Source: Streptomyces carminius (GTDB lineage Bacteria; Actinomycetota; Actinomycetes; Streptomycetales; Streptomycetaceae). Taken from it: a stretch of 64,000 bases of DNA. Each line of letters starts with the position of its first letter. Position 1 is the stretch's first letter. Made by a program: the position numbers and the translations under genes. The notes beneath the pieces were generated by a model. That model ran no database searches and was not told where the DNA came from. It worked only from the letters and a program-made list of their open reading frames with translations. Shown here piece after piece: positions 8,026 through 16,691 of this stretch. The stretch spans positions 124,001-188,000 of the forward strand of contig NZ_PGGW01000067.1 in assembly GCF_002794255.1 (NCBI RefSeq), written 5' to 3'.

Positions 8026-8984
8026 CGCCCGGCCCGGCAGCCGGCGCGTCCTCCGGCCCGCCGCCCGGCGCGCCGGTGACCGAACTGCTGGCCCGCGGTG
8101 AGCTGACGGTGCGCGGGCGGCTGGCCGGGGCGTCCAACGCGGTGCTGTACTGCACGGTCGCCCACGCCGGGCACGAGGTGCCCTGCGTCTACAAGCCGGT
8201 GCGCGGGGAGCGCCCGCTGTGGGACTTCCCCGACGGCGACCTGGCCCGGCGAGAGGTGGCGGCGTACGAGGTCTCCGAGGCGCTGGGCTGGGGGCTGGTG
8301 CCGCCGACCGTGCTGCGCGACGGCCCGTACGGCGAGGGCATGTGCCAGCTGTGGATCGGACCGGCTCCCGACGGCTCCGGCGAGGACGGCGCCTCCGGCG
8401 GGCCGGACGACCCCGACGCCGCCGCTGACGACCCCGCCGCCGCTGACGACCCCGACGACCCCGCCGCCGACGACCCCGACGGGCCGGACGGCTCCCTCGC
8501 CGGGGGACTGCTCGCGCTGGTACCGGGCGAGGAGGCGGGCGAGGGCTGGAGGCCCATCGGACTGGTCGAGGTGGAGGAGGACCGTACCGCGCTGCTGGTG
8601 CACGCCGACGACGCGCGGCTGCGGCGGCTCGCCGTCCTCGACGCGGTGATCAACAACGCCGACCGCAAGGGCGGGCATCTGCTGACCACCCCCGACGGGC
8701 GGCTGTACGGCATCGACCACGGGGTCACCTTCCACACCGACGACAAGCTGCGCACCCTGCTGTGGGGCTGGGCGGGCGAACGGCTGCCCGCCGAGGCGGT
8801 GGCGGGGCTGCGGCGGCTGTCCGCGGCGCTGGCCGGCGACGGCCCTCTCGCCGCCCGGCTGGCCGCCCTGATCACCCCCGCCGAACTGGACGCCCTGCGC
8901 AAGCGGATCGGTGACCTGATCGGCACCGGCCGCCACCCGGTGCCCGGCGGGGACTGGCCCGCCATCCCCTGGCCCCCCGTGTGA
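7989..8984 (+). CDS. SCO1664-family PI3/4-kinase-like protein
   Basis: A 331-residue protein of the conserved actinobacterial SCO1664 family, which has distant similarity to the phosphatidylinositol 3/4-kinase fold. Visible elements are an N-terminal substrate/nucleotide segment (VPCVYKPVRGERPLWDFP), the likely catalytic loop VINNADRKGGHLL and the likely metal-binding GIDHGVTFH. Between about residues 130 and 170 it carries an acidic insertion built of D-D-P and A-A repeats (8385-8490). The ATG at 7989 has GGAGGG 7 bases before it and overlaps the DUF3090 gene, implying coupled translation. The role is unknown but its neighbours tie it to mshC. Confidence 0.8.
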   Translation: MSAPERIPPPAVTPGPAAGASSGPPPGAPVTELLARGELTVRGRLAGASNAVLYCTVAHAGHEVPCVYKPVRGERPLWDFPDGDLARREVAAYEVSEALGWGLVPPTVLRDGPYGEGMCQLWIGPAPDGSGEDGASGGPDDPDAAADDPAAADDPDDPAADDPDGPDGSLAGGLLALVPGEEAGEGWRPIGLVEVEEDRTALLVHADDARLRRLAVLDAVINNADRKGGHLLTTPDGRLYGIDHGVTFHTDDKLRTLLWGWAGERLPAEAVAGLRRLSAALAGDGPLAARLAALITPAELDALRKRIGDLIGTGRHPVPGGDWPAIPWPPV

Positions 8985-9058
8985 CCGCCGGGCCGGGCGG
9001 ACGGCGGGTTCCCGGCCAAGGCGCGGATCCCCACTCGTGGGCACCACCAATCGCCGGT

Positions 9059-9064
9059 TACGCT
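9059..9064 (+). promoter_or_regulatory. -10 element for leaderless mshC mRNA
   Basis: TACGCT ends 7 bases before the ATG at 9072 and only 1 base before the ATG at 9066. If it is the -10 box, the transcript would start at 9072. This supports the shorter MshC start, which also matches known MshC N-termini. Confidence 0.5.
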
Positions 9065-9071
9065 CATGACC

Positions 9072-10301
9072 ATGCATGCCTGGCCCGCTTCCGAGGTGCC
9101 CGCCCTGCCAGGTCAGGGCCGCGACCTCAGCCTCCACGACACCGCGACCGGGGGACGGGTGACCCTCACCCCCGGGCCCGTCGCCCGACTCTACGTATGC
9201 GGCATCACGCCGTACGACGCCACCCACATCGGGCACGCGGCGACCTACAACGCGTTCGACCTCGTACAGCGCGTATGGCTCGACACCAAGCGGCAGGTCC
9301 ACTACGTACAGAACGTCACCGACATCGACGATCCGCTGCTGGAGCGGGCCGTCGCCAACGGTGACGACTGGACCGCGCTCGCCGAGCGTGAGACGGCCCT
9401 CTTCCGCGAGGACATGACCGCCCTGCGGATGCTTCCACCGCGCCACTACATCGGCGCGGTGGAGTCCATACCCCGGATCGTCCCGGTCGTCGAGCGGCTG
9501 CGCGAGGCCGGCGCCACCTACGAGCTCGACGGCGACGTCTACTTCTCCGTATCCAGCGACCCCCACTTCGGCGAGGTGTCCCGGCTGGACGCCGAAACGA
9601 TGCGGCACCTGTCGGCGGAGCGCGGCGGCGATCCCGGCCGTGCGGGCAAGAAGAACCCGCTCGACCCGGTGCTGTGGCTGGCCGCCCGCGACGGCGAGCC
9701 CTCCTGGGACGGCGGCTCGCTCGGCCCGGGCCGCCCCGGCTGGCACATCGAGTGCGTCGCCATCGCCCTCGAACACCTGGGCATGGGCTTCGACGTCCAG
9801 GGCGGCGGCTCCGACCTGGCCTTCCCCCATCACGAGATGGGTGCCTCGCACGCCCAGGCACTCACCGGACAGCACCCCTTCGCCAGGACGTACGTGCACG
9901 CCGGGATGGTCGCCCTCGACGGCGAGAAGATGTCGAAGTCCAGGGGCAACCTGGTCTTCGTCAGCCGGCTGCGCCGGGCCGGGGTCGACCCGGCCGCCAT
10001 CCGCCTCACCCTGCTGGCCCACCACTACCGTTCGGACTGGGAGTGGACGGACGCCGTCCTCGACGAGGCGGTCGAACGGCTCGACCGCTGGCGCGCGGCG
10101 GTCTCCCGCCCCGACGGGCCGCCCGCCGGGGAACTGGTCGCGGAGATCCGCGCGGCCCTCGCCGACGACCTCGACGCGCCCGCCGCGCTGGCCGCCGTCG
10201 ACCGCTGGGCCGGGCGCCAGGAGACGGACGGCGGCACGGACACCGGCGCGCCCGGGCTGGTGTCCCGGGCCGTGGACGCCCTGCTGGGCGTCGCTCTCTG
10301 A
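9072..10301 (+). CDS. mshC: cysteine:GlcN-Ins ligase, mycothiol biosynthesis
   Basis: MshC joins L-cysteine to 1-D-myo-inosityl-2-amino-2-deoxy-glucopyranoside with ATP, the fourth dedicated step of mycothiol synthesis, in the cytoplasm. The 409-residue protein is a cysteinyl-tRNA synthetase paralogue without the anticodon-binding part. It has a zinc-site Cys in YVCGITPYDA (residue 43), the HIGH motif as THIGHA (51-56), WHIECVAIA, the AFPHHEMGASHAQ zinc region and the KMSKS loop as EKMSKSRGN near 285. The ATG at 9072 (MHAWPASEVP) was chosen over 9066 because of the upstream -10 spacing. It is the last gene of the phosphatase-DUF3090-SCO1664 run and ends at a bidirectional hairpin shared with the PAC2 gene. 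Confidence 0.95.
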   Translation: MHAWPASEVPALPGQGRDLSLHDTATGGRVTLTPGPVARLYVCGITPYDATHIGHAATYNAFDLVQRVWLDTKRQVHYVQNVTDIDDPLLERAVANGDDWTALAERETALFREDMTALRMLPPRHYIGAVESIPRIVPVVERLREAGATYELDGDVYFSVSSDPHFGEVSRLDAETMRHLSAERGGDPGRAGKKNPLDPVLWLAARDGEPSWDGGSLGPGRPGWHIECVAIALEHLGMGFDVQGGGSDLAFPHHEMGASHAQALTGQHPFARTYVHAGMVALDGEKMSKSRGNLVFVSRLRRAGVDPAAIRLTLLAHHYRSDWEWTDAVLDEAVERLDRWRAAVSRPDGPPAGELVAEIRAALADDLDAPAALAAVDRWAGRQETDGGTDTGAPGLVSRAVDALLGVAL

Positions 10302-10315
10302 CCGCTCCCTGACGG

Positions 10316-10367
10316 CGGTCCCGTCCGCGCCCGGCCGGAGCACCGGCGACCGGCGCGGACGGGACCG
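10316..10367. terminator. bidirectional hairpin between mshC and the PAC2 gene
   Basis: A perfect 16-bp inverted repeat (10316-10331 with 10352-10367, arm CGGTCCCGTCCGCGCC) lies exactly between the two convergent stop codons. The loop is 20 bases. It can serve both transcripts. Confidence 0.85.
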
Positions 10368-10368
10368 G

Positions 10369-11460
10369 TCAGCCGTCGTCCCGTCCGCCGGAGGTGTCCG
10401 GCCCCTCCTGGTCCTCGGGACCGTCCCGTTTCCCGGGGCCGTCCCGGTGCTCCGGAGCGCTTTCGTCCTCCTGGGGTTCCTCCACCGGCTCCCGCGGCTC
10501 CTGCGGCCGCGCGGGGCGGCCCGGAACGCCGGAGGTCCCGCGCAGGTACGAACCGCCCTCGGTGGCCGTCGTACCGCCGGAGGCATGGCCGCCGGGCTGG
10601 CCGGGCTGGCCGTCGCGCCTGCGCAGATAGCGCTCGAACTCCTTGGCGATGGCCTCGCCCGACGCCTCCGGCAGCTCCGCGGTGTCCCGGGCCTCCTCCA
10701 GGGACTGCACGTACTCGGCCACTTCGCTGTCCTCGGCGGCGAGCTGGTCCACGCCCAGCTGCCATGCCCGGGCGTCATCGGGCAGCTCGCCCAGCGGGAT
10801 CCGCATGTCCAGCAGGTCCTCCAGCCGGTTGAGCAGGGCGAGCGTGGCCTTGGGGTTGGGAGGCTGCGAGACGTAGTGCGGCACCGCCGCCCACAGGCTC
10901 ACCGCCGGCACCCCCGCGTGGCCGCACGCCTCCTGGAGGACGCCGACGATGCCGGTGGGACCCTCGTAGCGGGACTCCTCCAGATCCATGGTGCGGGCCA
11001 GGTCGGCGTCGGAGGTGGTGCCGGTCACCGGGACCGGCCGGGTGTGCGGGGTGTCGCCGAGCAGCGCGCCGAGCACCACGACCATCTCCACCCCGAGTTC
11101 GTGGGCGAAGCCCAGCAGTTCGTTGCAGAAGGACCGCCAGCGCATGCTCGGCTCGATGCCGCGCACCAGCACCAGGTCGCGGGCCCGGCCCCGGCCGCCG
11201 GTCTCACCGACGCGCACCACCGACAGCCGGGTCGTGGGCCAGGTGATCCTGCGCACGCCGCCCTCCAGCCACACCTGGGGGCGGTTGACCTGGAAGTCGT
11301 AGTAGTCCTCGGCGTCCAGCGCCGCGAACACCTCGCCCTTCCACTCCCGCTCCAGATGGGCGACCGCGGCGGAGGCGGCGTCACCGGCGTCGTTCCAGCC
11401 TTCGAACGCGGCCACCATGACCGGGTCGACCAGCTCGGGCACCCCCTCGAGCTCGATCAC
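10369..11460 (-). CDS. PAC2 family protein
   Basis: A 363-residue protein of the PAC2 (proteasome assembly chaperone 2-like) family. The conserved start IELEGVPELVDPVMVAAFEGWNDAGDAAS, the RGIEPSMRWRSFCNELL segment and SLWAAVPHYVSQPPNPKATLALL are characteristic. Actinobacterial members have no proven function, and a role in assembly of the 20S proteasome encoded 20 kb away is only a family-name analogy. The C-terminal 90 residues are Pro/Glu/Gly-rich and disordered. The GTG at 11460 was chosen because a perfect GGAAGGAGG lies 6 bases before it; an ATG at 11517 is in frame but has no such site. Confidence 0.85.
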   Translation of the reverse strand: MIELEGVPELVDPVMVAAFEGWNDAGDAASAAVAHLEREWKGEVFAALDAEDYYDFQVNRPQVWLEGGVRRITWPTTRLSVVRVGETGGRGRARDLVLVRGIEPSMRWRSFCNELLGFAHELGVEMVVVLGALLGDTPHTRPVPVTGTTSDADLARTMDLEESRYEGPTGIVGVLQEACGHAGVPAVSLWAAVPHYVSQPPNPKATLALLNRLEDLLDMRIPLGELPDDARAWQLGVDQLAAEDSEVAEYVQSLEEARDTAELPEASGEAIAKEFERYLRRRDGQPGQPGGHASGGTTATEGGSYLRGTSGVPGRPARPQEPREPVEEPQEDESAPEHRDGPGKRDGPEDQEGPDTSGGRDDG

Positions 11461-11781
11461 CCAGTGCCTCCTTCCGGCCGACCGGAGCGCCACGCTCCGT
11501 ACCGGCTGACGTTCCATTACCGTGCGGCCCCAGCCTACGGCGTCACCGTGCCCGGCCCGCAGCCCCCGCAAGCGTTTCCGGCGCGAGTCGGAGCGGAGCG
11601 GAGGAGAAGAGTCCGAATACCGCCGCGGGTGTCCGGACGTCCCTCGCGGGGCATCGTCGGTCCCGGAGCGGCCTGTCGTGCGAGTTCTTCCGGCTCCCGG
11701 GGGAACGGTCGTCATGCGTGCAGGTCGACGACCGGGGACGGGACGGCCGGAACCGGCGGGCGCGGGAGACGGGAGAGGGCC
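11461..11781. other. divergent intergenic region, PAC2 gene / aldo-keto reductase
   Basis: These 321 bases separate two divergent genes. On the minus strand TAGGCT (11532-11537) is a plausible -10 box for the PAC2 gene, giving a leader of about 65 bases. GGGAGAGGG at 11771-11779 is the ribosome binding site of the reductase. No convincing small gene or strong inverted repeat was found in the rest. Confidence 0.4.
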
Positions 11782-12780
11782 ATGACACGACCGGACGGCA
11801 CACGGGAACTGGGCGGCAGCGGGGTGCGGGTGCCCCCGCTCGGCCTCGGCTGCGCTCCCCTCGGCAACTTCCACCGCACCGTCGGCGAGGAGCAGGCCCG
11901 TGCGGTCGTCGACGCCGCGCTGGCGGAGGGCCTGACCTACCTGGACACCGCGCCGCACTACGGCGTCGGCCTCTCCGAGGAACGCCTCGGCCGCGCGCTG
12001 GCCGGCCGGGACCGCGGCTCGTACGTGATCTCCACCAAGGCCGGCCGGCGGCTGCGCCCGCTCGAGCCCGGCGAGGAACCGCCCGACGGCGAGGGCTTCC
12101 TGGACACCCCGCCGCGCGCCCGGGTGTGGGACCTGAGCCGGGACGGCATCCGGGCCACCGTCGAGGCCTCCCTGGAGCGGCTGGGCACCGACCGGGTGGA
12201 GATCGTGCTGCTGCACGACGTGGAGAACCACGTCCGGGAGGTGTACGAGACCGGTTTCCCGGCCCTGGCCGAGCTGCGCGCGGAGGGAGCGGTGGGCGCG
12301 ATCGGCTTCGGCATGAACCACAGCGACCACCTGGCCCGCTTCGTCGCCGACCTCGACGTCGACGTGGTGCTGTGCGCCGGCCGCTGGACCCTGCTGGACC
12401 ACCGGGCGGCCTTCGACCTGCTGCCGGTCTGCGCCCGGCGCGGCACCTCCGTGATCGTGGGCGGGGTCTACAACTCCGGGCTGCTGGCCGACCCGCGCCC
12501 CGGCGCCGAGTACGACTACCGTCCGGTGCCGCCGGACGTGCTGGCGCGGGCCCGGCGGATCCAGGTGGTGTGCGAGGAGTTCGGGGTGCCGCTGCGGGCG
12601 GCCGCGCTGCGTTTCCCGTTCGGGCACCCGGCGGTGGCCTCGGTGGTCGTCGGCGCGGCCACCGAGGCGGAGGTGCGGGACAACGCCCGGATGTTCGCGC
12701 GGCCCGTACCGGACGCTCTGTGGCGCGCGCTGGTCGAGTCCGGGCTGCTGGGGGAGGACCTCCCGCTGCCGGCGGGCTGA
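11782..12780 (+). CDS. aldo/keto reductase, aldose dehydrogenase-like
   Basis: A 332-residue AKR-superfamily enzyme, closest by eye to the D-threo-aldose/L-fucose dehydrogenase subgroup. Features are LGGSGVRVPPLGLGCAPLGNF at the N-terminus, then the catalytic Asp and Tyr in YLDTAPHYG, Lys in ISTKAGRRL and His in VLLHDVENH. A probable NAD(P)-binding segment is VVVGAATEAEVRDN. These enzymes oxidise free sugars to lactones; the actual substrate is unknown. The gene stands alone and ends at a strong hairpin before metH. GGGAGAGGG precedes the ATG. Confidence 0.85.
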   Translation: MTRPDGTRELGGSGVRVPPLGLGCAPLGNFHRTVGEEQARAVVDAALAEGLTYLDTAPHYGVGLSEERLGRALAGRDRGSYVISTKAGRRLRPLEPGEEPPDGEGFLDTPPRARVWDLSRDGIRATVEASLERLGTDRVEIVLLHDVENHVREVYETGFPALAELRAEGAVGAIGFGMNHSDHLARFVADLDVDVVLCAGRWTLLDHRAAFDLLPVCARRGTSVIVGGVYNSGLLADPRPGAEYDYRPVPPDVLARARRIQVVCEEFGVPLRAAALRFPFGHPAVASVVVGAATEAEVRDNARMFARPVPDALWRALVESGLLGEDLPLPAG

Positions 12781-12870
12781 CCGGCGTCCCGTCCCGGTTC
12801 CCGGCGGTCCCGGCCGGTCACGACCGGTCACGACCGGTCGCGCATGCCGCGGGGGCGGCACACGGAAGGA

Positions 12871-12908
12871 GCGGAGCGGCTCCGCCCGGCGCCGCGGAGC
12901 CGCTCCGC
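12871..12908. terminator. hairpin terminator between reductase and metH
   Basis: A perfect 15-bp stem (12871-12885 with 12894-12908, arm GCGGAGCGGCTCCGC) has an 8-base loop and no T-tract, as is common in Streptomyces. It separates the aldo/keto reductase from the metH promoter region. Confidence 0.85.
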
Positions 12909-12977
12909 CGGGTCCGGGACCGTCCACGTCTCGGAACGCTCCGGGCCCCGGCCGCCCCGCCCGATACCCTGACCGGG

Positions 12978-13000
12978 TGCGCTTCCGTACGGAAGGCGCA
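12978..13000 (+). promoter_or_regulatory. palindrome in the metH leader, candidate operator
   Basis: A 12-bp perfect palindrome TTCCGTACGGAA (12983-12994) is flanked by TGCGC and GCGCA, giving a 23-base near-perfect inverted repeat with a single extra base. It follows a possible -10 box GATACC at 12963-12968 and lies 35 bases before metH. It could be an operator or an RNA hairpin at the 5' end. No cobalamin-box core was recognised. Confidence 0.45.
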
Positions 13001-13034
13001 TAGCCGACAGCCGTCGCACTCCAGGGAGCCCTTC

Positions 13035-16000
13035 ATGGCAGCCTCGACCACTCCGTCCGACTCCGTGTCCACTCCGGTGTCCGCCTCCGCCCCGCCCGCG
13101 GGACCGTCGCGGGACGCCAGGGCCGCCGCACTGCGGGAGGCGCTGGCCTCGCGGGTGGTGGTCGCCGACGGGGCGATGGGGACGATGCTGCAGGCGGCCG
13201 ATCCGTCGCTGGAGGACTTCCAGCAGCTGGAGGGCTGCAACGAGGTGCTGAACGTCACCCGGCCGGACATCGTGCGCGCGGTGCACGAGGAGTACTTCGC
13301 GGTGGGTGTGGACTGTGTGGAGACCAACACCTTCGGCGCGAACTTCTCGGCCCTGAACGAGTACGGGATCGCCGGCCGGATCGGAGAGCTGTCCGAGGCC
13401 GGCGCGCGGATCGCGCGGGAGGCGGCGGACTCCTTCACCGCGCGGGACGGCCGGCCGCGGTGGGTGCTGGGGTCGGTGGGGCCGGGCACCAAGCTGCCCA
13501 CGCTGGGCCACACCGACTACGCCACCCTGCGGGACGGTTTCCGGGCGAACGCCGAGGGGCTGATCGCCGGCGGCGCGGACGCGCTGCTGGTGGAGACCAC
13601 CCAGGACCTGCTGCAGACCAAGGCGGCGGTCGTCGGCGCGCGCCGGGCGCTCGACGAGGCCGGGCTGGACCTGCCGGTGTGGGTGTCCATGGCCTTCGAG
13701 ACGACCGGCACGATGCTGCTGGGCTCCGAGATCGGCGCCGCGCTCACCGCGCTGGAGCCGCTCGGCATCGACATGATCGGCCTGAACTGCTCCACCGGCC
13801 CCGCCGAGATGAGCGAGCACCTGCGCCATCTGGCCCGGCACTCGCGCATTCCGCTGCTGTGCCTGCCCAACGCCGGACTGCCGGTGCTGACCCGGGACGG
13901 CGCCCACTTCCCGCTCACCCCGGCCGAGCTGGCCGACGCCCAGGAGACGTTCGTCACCGACTACGGGCTGTCCCTGGTGGGCGGCTGCTGCGGCACCACC
14001 CCCGAGCACCTGCGGCAGGTGGTGGAGCGGGTACGGGGTCTGGCCCCGGCCGAGCGGGAGCCGCGCCCGGAGCCGGGTGCGGCCTCCCTCTACCAGAGTG
14101 TGCCGTTCCGGCAGGACACGGCGTATCTGGCGATCGGGGAGCGGACCAACGCCAACGGGTCGAAGAAGTTCCGCCAGGCCATGCTGGAGGGCCGCTGGGA
14201 CGACTGTGTGGAGGTGGCCCGGGACCAGATCCGCGAGGGCGCGCACATGCTGGACCTGTGCGTGGACTACGTGGGCCGCGACGGGGTGGCCGACATGACG
14301 GAGCTGGCCGGGCGGCTGGCCACCGCCTCCACGCTGCCGATCGTGCTGGACTCCACCGAGCCGGCCGTGATCCGCGCCGGGCTGGAGAAGCTCGGCGGCC
14401 GGGCGGTGATCAACTCGGTGAACTACGAGGACGGCGACGGCCCCGACTCCCGGTTCGCGCGGATCACCGCGCTGGCGCGGGAGCACGGGGCGGCGCTGAT
14501 CGCGCTGACCATCGACGAGGAGGGCCAGGCCCGTACCGCCGGGAAGAAGGTGGAGATCGCCGAACGGCTGATCACCGATCTGACCGGCGACTGGGGCATC
14601 GCCGAGTCGGACATCATCGTCGACTGCCTGACGTTCACCATCTGCACCGGCACCGAGGAGTCGCGGCGCGACGGGCTGGAGACGATCGAGGCCATCCGCG
14701 AGCTGAAGCGGCGGCACCCGGACGTGCAGACCACGCTGGGGCTGTCGAACATCTCCTTCGGGCTGAACCCGGCTGCCCGGATGGTGCTCAACTCCGTCTT
14801 CCTGGACGAGTGTGTGAAGGCGGGCCTGGACTCGGCCATCGTGCACGCCGCCAAGATCCTGCCCATCGCCCGGATCCCCGAGGAGCAGGTGCGCGTCGCC
14901 CTGGACCTGATCCACGACCGCCGCGGCGAGGGCTACGACCCCCTGCAGCGGTTCCTGGAGCTGTTCGAGGGCGTGGACACCAAGTCGGTACGGGCCTCCC
15001 GGGCGGAGGAACTGGCCGCGCTGCCGCTTTCGGAGCGGCTGGAGCGGCGGATCATCGACGGCGAGCGCAACGGTCTGGAGGCCGATCTGGACGAGGCCCT
15101 GGCGACCCGTCCGGCACTGCAGATCGTCAACGACACCCTGCTGGCCGGGATGAAGGTCGTCGGGGAGCTGTTCGGCTCCGGCCAGATGCAGCTGCCGTTC
15201 GTGCTGCAGTCCGCCGAGGTGATGAAGGCCGCGGTGGCCCACCTCGAGCCCCACATGGAGAAGGTGGAGGGCGCCGAGGGCAAGGGCACCATCGTGCTGG
15301 CCACGGTGCGCGGCGATGTGCACGACATCGGCAAGAACCTGGTGGACATCATCCTGTCCAACAACGGCTACACCGTGGTCAACCTCGGTATCAAGCAGTC
15401 CCTGTCCGCCATCGTGGAGGCCGCCGAGCAGCACCGGGCGGATGTGATCGGGATGTCCGGGCTCCTGGTCAAGTCCACCGTGATCATGAAGGAGAACCTG
15501 GAGGAGCTCAACACCCGGGGCCTGGCCGCCAAGTACCCGGTGATCCTGGGCGGGGCGGCGCTGACCCGGGCCTATGTCGAGCAGGACCTGCACGAGATCT
15601 ACGCCGGTGAGGTCCGCTACGCCCGGGACGCCTTCGAGGGCCTGCGGCTGATGGACGCGATGATGGGCGTCAAGCGAGGCGTGCCCGGGGCGAAGCTGCC
15701 CGAGCTGCGGCAGCGCCGGGTGGCCCGGCGGGACGCGCCGGTGGAGGTCGCCGAGCCGGCCGGCCCGGCCCGCTCGGACGTGGCCACCGACAACCCCGTG
15801 CCCGCGCCGCCCTTCTGGGGCACCCGGGTGGTCAAGGGCATTCCGCTCAAGGAGTACGCGTCCTGGCTGGACGAGGGCGCCCTGTTCAAGGGCCAGTGGG
15901 GGCTCAAGGCGTCCCGCACCGGTGACGGCCCCTCCTACGAGGAGCTGGCCGAGGCAGAGGGACGCCCCCGGCTGCGCGGCTGGCTGGAGCGGCTGCACAC

Positions 16001-16592
16001 CGACAACCTGCTGGAGGCGGCCGTCGTCCACGGCTACTTCCCCTGCCACTCCGAGGGTGACGACCTGGTCGTCCTCGACGAGTCCGGCCACGAGCGCACC
16101 CGCTTCACCTTCCCCCGCCAGCGCCGCGGACGCCGGCTGTGCCTGGCGGACTTCTTCCGTCCGAAGGAGTCCGGCGAGAGGGACGTGGTCGGCCTGCAGG
16201 TCGTCACCGTCGGCAGCCGGATCTCCGAGGCCACCGCCGAGCTGTTCGCGAGCGACTCCTACCGCGACTACCTGGAGCTGCACGGCCTGTCCGTCCAGCT
16301 CGCCGAGGCACTGGCCGAGTACTGGCACGCGCGGGTGCGCGCCGAGCTCGGCTTCGCCGGGCAGGACCCCGACGCGATCGAGGACATGTTCGCCCTCAAG
16401 TACCGGGGGGCCCGCTTCTCGCTGGGCTACGGGGCCTGTCCCGACCTGGAGGACCGCGCCAAGATCGCCGACCTGCTCCAGCCGGAGCGGATCGGGGTGA
16501 AACTCTCGGAGGAGTACCAGCTCCACCCCGAGCAGTCCACCGACGCCATCGTCGTCCACCACCCCGAGGCCAAGTACTTCAACGCGCGGTAA
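13035..16592 (+). CDS. metH: cobalamin-dependent methionine synthase
   Basis: MetH transfers a methyl group from 5-methyltetrahydrofolate to homocysteine through cob(I)alamin in the cytoplasm. The 1185-residue protein has the full four-module layout. The homocysteine-binding barrel includes LNCSTGPAEM near 252 and the zinc ligands GGCCGTT near 317. Next come the pterin-binding domain (GERTNANGSKKF near 370), the B12 cap and B12-binding domain with DVHDIGKNL near 761 (the His that ligates cobalt), and the C-terminal reactivation domain that binds S-adenosylmethionine. The first 40 residues are a Ser/Pro-rich extension. The ATG at 13035 follows GGGAG. It is transcribed from its own promoter region and is followed by a hairpin before the HAD gene. 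Confidence 0.97.
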   Translation: MAASTTPSDSVSTPVSASAPPAGPSRDARAAALREALASRVVVADGAMGTMLQAADPSLEDFQQLEGCNEVLNVTRPDIVRAVHEEYFAVGVDCVETNTFGANFSALNEYGIAGRIGELSEAGARIAREAADSFTARDGRPRWVLGSVGPGTKLPTLGHTDYATLRDGFRANAEGLIAGGADALLVETTQDLLQTKAAVVGARRALDEAGLDLPVWVSMAFETTGTMLLGSEIGAALTALEPLGIDMIGLNCSTGPAEMSEHLRHLARHSRIPLLCLPNAGLPVLTRDGAHFPLTPAELADAQETFVTDYGLSLVGGCCGTTPEHLRQVVERVRGLAPAEREPRPEPGAASLYQSVPFRQDTAYLAIGERTNANGSKKFRQAMLEGRWDDCVEVARDQIREGAHMLDLCVDYVGRDGVADMTELAGRLATASTLPIVLDSTEPAVIRAGLEKLGGRAVINSVNYEDGDGPDSRFARITALAREHGAALIALTIDEEGQARTAGKKVEIAERLITDLTGDWGIAESDIIVDCLTFTICTGTEESRRDGLETIEAIRELKRRHPDVQTTLGLSNISFGLNPAARMVLNSVFLDECVKAGLDSAIVHAAKILPIARIPEEQVRVALDLIHDRRGEGYDPLQRFLELFEGVDTKSVRASRAEELAALPLSERLERRIIDGERNGLEADLDEALATRPALQIVNDTLLAGMKVVGELFGSGQMQLPFVLQSAEVMKAAVAHLEPHMEKVEGAEGKGTIVLATVRGDVHDIGKNLVDIILSNNGYTVVNLGIKQSLSAIVEAAEQHRADVIGMSGLLVKSTVIMKENLEELNTRGLAAKYPVILGGAALTRAYVEQDLHEIYAGEVRYARDAFEGLRLMDAMMGVKRGVPGAKLPELRQRRVARRDAPVEVAEPAGPARSDVATDNPVPAPPFWGTRVVKGIPLKEYASWLDEGALFKGQWGLKASRTGDGPSYEELAEAEGRPRLRGWLERLHTDNLLEAAVVHGYFPCHSEGDDLVVLDESGHERTRFTFPRQRRGRRLCLADFFRPKESGERDVVGLQVVTVGSRISEATAELFASDSYRDYLELHGLSVQLAEALAEYWHARVRAELGFAGQDPDAIEDMFALKYRGARFSLGYGACPDLEDRAKIADLLQPERIGVKLSEEYQLHPEQSTDAIVVHHPEAKYFNAR

Positions 16593-16627
16593 CCGGCGGC
16601 CCGCCGTACACTGATCTGTCCGGTACA

Positions 16628-16665
16628 GGCCGGTCGCCGCTCCCCAGCCGGAGCGGCGGCCGGCC
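16628..16665 (+). terminator. hairpin between metH and the HAD gene
   Basis: A 16-bp stem (16628-16643 with 16650-16665) containing one G-U pair encloses a 6-base loop and is followed by CTTCGCGTCCCTT. It lies 26 bases before the HAD gene start. TACACT at 16612-16617 could be a -10 box just upstream, in which case the hairpin would be in the leader of the HAD gene. Confidence 0.7.
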
Positions 16666-16691
16666 TTCGCGTCCCTTCAGGAGGTATGCGG

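Noticed and set aside
9640..12780. Very long open frames that run through several genes (for example 9640-12780, and minus-strand frames over metH and arc)
   Set aside because: They are by-products of high GC and rare stop codons. They contain no conserved sequence where they are antisense, and the real genes start inside them at sites with good ribosome binding sites or -10 spacing.
12781..13034. A cobalamin or SAM riboswitch before metH
   Set aside because: No recognisable B12-box or SAM core was seen by eye; the region is explained by a terminator and a palindrome. A covariance-model search would decide.
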